Positions 5,969 through 9,518 of a stretch of DNA of 9,518 bases are shown piece by piece; within the stretch, counting starts at the first letter, position 1; each line of letters begins with the position of its first letter. A program made the position numbers and the translations under genes. The notes below the pieces were generated by a model, which made no database searches, was not told the DNA's origin, and saw nothing but the letters and a program-made list of their open reading frames with translations. The DNA is from SAR116 cluster bacterium (lineage in GTDB: Bacteria; Pseudomonadota; Alphaproteobacteria; Puniceispirillales; UBA1172), in NCBI GenBank assembly GCA_002691725.1, contig NZIT01000016.1, forward strand, positions 1-9,518. The letters run 5' to 3'.

Positions 5969-6011
5969 CAATTCAACACAAAATCAACTCAACCCATGAT
6001 CAACTCAACAT
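5964..6011. repeat. Tandem 16-base repeat, three units, downstream of the small secreted gene
   Basis: Units are AAAATCAATTCAACAC (5964-5979), AAAATCAACTCAACCC (5980-5995) and ATGATCAACTCAACAT (5996-6011). The core ATCAAYTCAAC is kept in all three. The period equals that of the array before the gene, although the sequence differs. It lies in the convergent gap between two 3' ends, so it is not an obvious operator for either gene. Confidence 0.8.
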
Positions 6012-6075
6012 AACAATAATAGAAATGCTGCATGCTTTCCCGAAAATCCCCTGAATTAAGTCTGGAACTTACTTG

Positions 6076-6102
6076 CTTTAACGTTCACTTTGGTCGTTAA
6101 AG
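6076..6102. terminator. Inverted repeat near the convergent 3' ends, possible terminator
   Basis: CTTTAACG (6076-6083) and CGTTAAAG (6095-6102) pair perfectly over eight bases with an 11-base loop, 13 bases beyond the 3' end of the minus-strand alpha/beta hydrolase. No U-run follows on either strand, so it would be at best a weak, possibly bidirectional terminator. Confidence 0.4.
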
Positions 6103-6114
6103 ATTAAGAGCAAA

Positions 6115-6969
6115 TTATCTCTCAATTAGATGTGATGAAATAATTTCAATAAGTTTATTGGCAACATGTTCCGGCTTATGATGCATCATCGAAACATGCC
6201 CAAGACCTTCAATTTCATAAAAACTGCCATTCATGGCTAGATCAGAAACCTCCTTACACATTGTGGGTGCTGTTTGAACGTCTTCTGAGAAACTTATGAC
6301 ATGAAATGGAACAGGACATGTTTTCAGCCCATCACGACAGTCAAATTCTAAACATGCCTCCCATTGATCAATCAAATCTATCGGGTCACGATGAGCAAAA
6401 CGCTTGGTATAACTTTCTTTCAGCGACGACCATAAATCAGGGTCATGAAGGGCTTTTGCTGGAAAAGCATAAACCGCATAATGAGGCGCAAGAAAATAAT
6501 CAGGCAGCACAATACCATCTTTGCGCAAATCAATTTCTGCTTGCATCCAATCACGGGTAAATCCATCAATATAAGCTGAGGTACCCATTGGAATAGCAAG
6601 ATTAACTTTGTCAGGATAATTAATTGCTACTTGTTGGGTCACTAACCCACCAAGTGACAAGCCCGTAACTACGGCGTGACCTGAACAGAAGTGATCAATA
6701 ATTTCAGCGCAATCAGCGGCATAATCGTCCATTGTCCATGGTGCTGGTGGTGAAACAGTATTGCCGGCACCTCGCGGGTCATAGGTAATACAGCGAAATA
6801 ATTTTGTGAGATGCGCAAACTGATGCGAATACGCTTCGGCAGTTTGATCACCACCCGGAATGAAAACTACGTCAGGTCCTGTGCCTTCTATTACCACGCG
6901 CATGGTAACATCATTTGTTTTTAACTCATGGAATGTGGCATTTTTTCCAAAACTGGGAAACGCAGACAT
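6115..6969 (-). CDS. Alpha/beta-fold hydrolase
   Basis: A 284-residue alpha/beta hydrolase of normal length with no signal peptide, so cytoplasmic. The nucleophile elbow GLSLGG (103-108) supplies S105; D230 (FSED, 227-230) is the likely acid, and H258 in GLGHVSMMH (255-263) completes the triad. The strand before the oxyanion loop is VVFIPGGDQ (34-42), and YDPRGAGNTVSP (63-74) is the usual D-x-RG-x-G segment. Family members hydrolyse esters, lactones, amides or C-C bonds; enol-lactonase-like and esterase-like proteins share this layout. ATG 6969 has GGAG eight bases upstream and lies 11 bases after the stop of the CocE/NonD hydrolase, so the two are very probably co-transcribed. It could cleave a product of the larger hydrolases, but this is inference from position only. 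Confidence 0.92.
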   Translation of the reverse strand: MSAFPSFGKNATFHELKTNDVTMRVVIEGTGPDVVFIPGGDQTAEAYSHQFAHLTKLFRCITYDPRGAGNTVSPPAPWTMDDYAADCAEIIDHFCSGHAVVTGLSLGGLVTQQVAINYPDKVNLAIPMGTSAYIDGFTRDWMQAEIDLRKDGIVLPDYFLAPHYAVYAFPAKALHDPDLWSSLKESYTKRFAHRDPIDLIDQWEACLEFDCRDGLKTCPVPFHVISFSEDVQTAPTMCKEVSDLAMNGSFYEIEGLGHVSMMHHKPEHVANKLIEIISSHLIER

Positions 6970-6980
6970 AAATCATTCTC

Positions 6981-8996
6981 CTAAACAAGATCGCGTGGGA
7001 TATCCTCAGACCATGATCGCTCAACAACAATGCCATTGTTGTCATAGGCTTTCAGATAAGCTGTGATTTTCCATGACTGGGCTAGGGCCTCCATAGTGAT
7101 TGAGGTTTCAAGATCAGCAGACCAATCCCCCCGCTTATAGGATTTATGCCAGAATTGTCTGCCCGATGCTGAATTGGGATCATCAGGATGAATATCAAAA
7201 TATTCATGTTGAATATACTGAACGGTCAGGCCTGTATGGTCATGCTGTTGGGCACCAGTATCAGCAAAACGTTCTATCTGTTCTTTGCTGGTGATAAGGT
7301 CAATCGTCCGGCGGCGGATCGTGTGGTCTTCAGATAGAATTTTTTTGGCCAGCGGCGGTGCTGTTTCAGGCGGCGCAAAATCTGCCAAATCATTATCCAC
7401 GTCTTGAGGCGGCCGAACCGGCAGATCAAGTCTGGTATTTTCCAAATGAAGTGTCGCCTTGGTCTGTGACGGCCAAATAACTGGCCAATAGGCTGTTGAC
7501 AGAGATAACCTTAGCCGCTGCCCTTTCTTTATCTTTTGGCCGCAGGCATTAAGCTGAACAGTGACCGCTTCGGCTTTATCCATTGGCATTCCTTTAGGTG
7601 AGCTATGACTTGAACGATGGGTCAGATTAAGGATGCCATAGCTTACTAGCGTGGCCTTACCATCTTCGGCGACAATGGAAAGTGTTGCTGTCAGATTGGC
7701 TTGAGGCGCAGAGCTTTGGACATCTGCATAAAGCATCGGAAACCCGAGACATTCTAAATCTTCTGTTAGTGGCTCGGTTTCGAAAGATGTCATTAGACCT
7801 GCTTCAAGATTTTGATCTAACGCACCATCTGGCGTCACTCCATAGATACACCATGAAGCAGAGGCAACTCCTGCATTTTGGGGTGAGTTAATCATCAAAA
7901 CTGATTGTTGGGGCGCTTCACAAAGTGATTGTTCATCAGGATAGTAAGACCGTATCTGCTTTGCAGTACCTTTCCATAGAGGCTCTGACACCCATTTTCC
8001 TTTAAGTTCCTGGCGATGCGGGTCAGGCTCAGCAGGGTCTTGTATCCATGCTCGCAAAATGGGTTCGTCCATGATGCCCGTATTTAACCCCTTCAGGTGA
8101 TGATCCCACCAACGCAGACATTCCTGAAGAAACCCTATGCGCGGGCTAGGCACAGCTATATGAGGATATTTATGTGCCCATGGGCCGATCAAGCCTTTTT
8201 TAGGGCAGGATAAATGTTCAATCGTGCGGAAAATCGCATTGGTATAGCCATCAGCCCATCCTCCAACCATATAAACAGGGATTTTGATATCATCATAATT
8301 TTCGCAGATTGAACCATGGCTATAAAACGCATCGCGGCGTTGGTGTTTTACCCAATCCATGAGCCAGAGGCCATTATTGTTGAGCCTCTCTTTCCACATA
8401 TCCCGCCATCTTTCCCCCACAATATCAGGATCAGGCGGGGTATTGGCAATGGCGAATGCGGTTGCCCCCCAGCTCAATTTATCGGTAAGCATAGCCCCGC
8501 CCATGAAATGAATATCATCAGCATAGCGATCATCCGTAGAACAAAGTGAGATGACGGCGGCTAAGGCTTCTGGCTGCCGGGCGGCAACTTGCAAGCCATT
8601 AAACCCGCCCCAGCTAATGCCGATCATTCCGACTTTCCCTGAACACCAGCTTTGCTGGCTTAACCAGTTTATGACGGCTAATGCGTCATCTTGCTCTTGT
8701 TTGAGATATTCGCCAAGACAGACGCCCTCGCTGTCACCAGTGCCGCGCATATCTACCCGAACCGCAGCATATCCATGGCCAGCAAAATAAGGATGGGTTA
8801 ATTCGTCACGATCAACCGTTCCATCACGTTTGCGATAAGGCAGGTATTCCAAAATAGCAGGTACCGGATTACTCTCAGCATCTTCGGGCATCCATATCCG
8901 CGCTGCCAGCTTGATACCATCAGGCATAGCAATCCATGTGTTTTCAATCTCTCTGACTTTATGCGGAAATTTGTCTTTAACTACGATATCTGTCAT
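6981..8996 (-). CDS. CocE/NonD-family hydrolase (S15-like) with C-terminal extension
   Basis: 671 residues from ATG 8996. Residues 1-300 are an alpha/beta hydrolase: EYLPYRKRDG (50-59) with the tyrosines expected at the oxyanion hole, DMRGTGDSEG (82-91), nucleophile S128 in GISWGG (126-131), likely acid D249 in GGWADG (245-250), and H275 in GPWAHKYPH (271-279). A cap lies at about 155-235. Residues 310-540 fit the beta-sandwich of the CocE/PepX C-domain (KKGQRLRLSLSTAYWPVIWP, 490-509). About 130 further residues follow, shared with the neighbouring paralogue. There is no signal peptide. Family members hydrolyse esters or amides (cocaine esterase, nonactin hydrolase, X-Pro peptidases and acylases); the substrate here is unknown. 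The ATG shares one base with the stop of the preceding gene (TGATG) and has AAAGG six bases upstream. An adjacent GTG at 8999 is less likely. Confidence 0.93.
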   Translation of the reverse strand: MTDIVVKDKFPHKVREIENTWIAMPDGIKLAARIWMPEDAESNPVPAILEYLPYRKRDGTVDRDELTHPYFAGHGYAAVRVDMRGTGDSEGVCLGEYLKQEQDDALAVINWLSQQSWCSGKVGMIGISWGGFNGLQVAARQPEALAAVISLCSTDDRYADDIHFMGGAMLTDKLSWGATAFAIANTPPDPDIVGERWRDMWKERLNNNGLWLMDWVKHQRRDAFYSHGSICENYDDIKIPVYMVGGWADGYTNAIFRTIEHLSCPKKGLIGPWAHKYPHIAVPSPRIGFLQECLRWWDHHLKGLNTGIMDEPILRAWIQDPAEPDPHRQELKGKWVSEPLWKGTAKQIRSYYPDEQSLCEAPQQSVLMINSPQNAGVASASWCIYGVTPDGALDQNLEAGLMTSFETEPLTEDLECLGFPMLYADVQSSAPQANLTATLSIVAEDGKATLVSYGILNLTHRSSHSSPKGMPMDKAEAVTVQLNACGQKIKKGQRLRLSLSTAYWPVIWPSQTKATLHLENTRLDLPVRPPQDVDNDLADFAPPETAPPLAKKILSEDHTIRRRTIDLITSKEQIERFADTGAQQHDHTGLTVQYIQHEYFDIHPDDPNSASGRQFWHKSYKRGDWSADLETSITMEALAQSWKITAYLKAYDNNGIVVERSWSEDIPRDLV

Positions 8997-9518
8997 CACA
9001 TACCTTTCCGAGAAATTTTATGTTGCCATGTGACATCGTGAAAGGTTTCGTCTCCATCAAAACAGGTCACGGTCGCATCAAGATAAAAATACGTTTTATC
9101 TGCTGTCATAGATGCTGTTGTTTTTATTTTAACTTTCCACGTTTCTCGCTCGAAAATACATTCTTGATCCATCGTCGCTTTTGCGCAAAGCTGGTCATCA
9201 GGATGTATCCGATACACGCGATCTGAAATGCTGGAAATCGTCGTCCCTGTTTCCTCTATCCTTCTGGCGCCTACTGGTCCAAATACGCCGCCATCAATAT
9301 AGAAACGGGTAATTTGTTCACCTGTTGTCATATCCATTTTCACCGAACGCTCCATTGATCCTTCCCGGATGGTTGTCATTCCCCCTTTAGTACGGACGGG
9401 AGTATTGACGGGGGGTTCTGCAAATGCGCGCTCTGCAAGAACACTAGCATCATAAAGAGGCAGATGAAGTTGTGAGCGGCCAGAGGCTAAGGTTAGGGTT
9501 ACCGGTTCAGGTGATGGC
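8996..9518 (-). CDS. C-terminal part of a second CocE/NonD-type hydrolase (start outside window)
   Basis: The frame is open to the window edge, giving 173 residues plus the stop; an internal ATG at 9379 is not the real start. The visible part aligns by eye with the last ~160 residues of the downstream CocE/NonD hydrolase. Shared features, in order: a TLTL/TLHL strand, LHLP/LDLP, FAEPP/FAPPE, a T...QI.RF.ID or EQIERF.D element, YRIHPDD against FDIHPDD, and a late W..ET/D.ET then MTA or ITMEA strand pair. It is therefore the end of the beta-sandwich domain plus the same extension. The catalytic domain is not visible, so the family call rests on that similarity. Its TGA overlaps the next ATG by one base, so the paralogues are coupled in one operon. 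Confidence 0.82.
   Translation of the reverse strand, partial: PSPEPVTLTLASGRSQLHLPLYDASVLAERAFAEPPVNTPVRTKGGMTTIREGSMERSVKMDMTTGEQITRFYIDGGVFGPVGARRIEETGTTISSISDRVYRIHPDDQLCAKATMDQECIFERETWKVKIKTTASMTADKTYFYLDATVTCFDGDETFHDVTWQHKISRKGM

Noticed and set aside
8996..9379. Stand-alone 127-residue protein starting at ATG 9379
   Set aside because: The same frame continues 46 codons upstream to the window edge and those codons match the paralogue's beta-sandwich end, so 9379 is an internal methionine.

Overview
The window (about 45% G+C by eye) looks like bacterial chromosome, most likely from a marine alphaproteobacterium. I infer this from the mix of families: a NitT/TauT-type ABC importer, short-chain dehydrogenases (SDRs), a CE4 deacetylase and CocE/NonD hydrolases. 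No rRNA or other phylogenetic marker is present, so the lineage is a weak inference. I see no tRNA, rRNA, CRISPR array, insertion sequence or phage gene.

Layout: nine of the ten intact or edge-cut genes lie on the minus strand, so transcription runs from high to low coordinates. Right block (9518 to 6115): the C-terminal end of one CocE/NonD-type hydrolase that continues past the window edge, a second complete CocE/NonD hydrolase that starts on the last base of its neighbour's stop codon, and a small alpha/beta hydrolase 11 bases further on. These three form a tight hydrolase operon with two tandem paralogues.

Middle (6114 to 5124): the only plus-strand gene encodes a small secreted protein of 109 residues whose mature part is rich in Tyr and Trp. 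It has a good sigma-70-like promoter and is flanked on both sides by short tandem repeats with the same 16-base period but different sequence. Between it and the transporter is a probable remnant of an SDR gene (5252-5344).

Left block (5123 to 1): a complete ABC importer (periplasmic binding protein, permease, ATPase), then two SDR oxidoreductases and a cytoplasmic NodB/CE4-type deacetylase cut by the window edge. ATPase, SDR 1 and SDR 2 are joined by TGATG and ATGA stop/start overlaps, and the deacetylase follows after 11 bases. The block therefore reads as a six-gene uptake and catabolism operon: import of a small organic molecule, two NAD(P)-dependent redox steps, and hydrolysis of an N-acyl or cyclic-amide bond. 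The substrate cannot be read from the sequence. A strong 13-bp hairpin between the binding-protein and permease genes probably sets their relative expression.

Most interesting leads: the small secreted protein with its repeat-bearing leader and tail, the tandem hydrolases with a shared C-terminal extension, the importer/SDR/CE4 operon of unknown substrate, and the SDR remnant.
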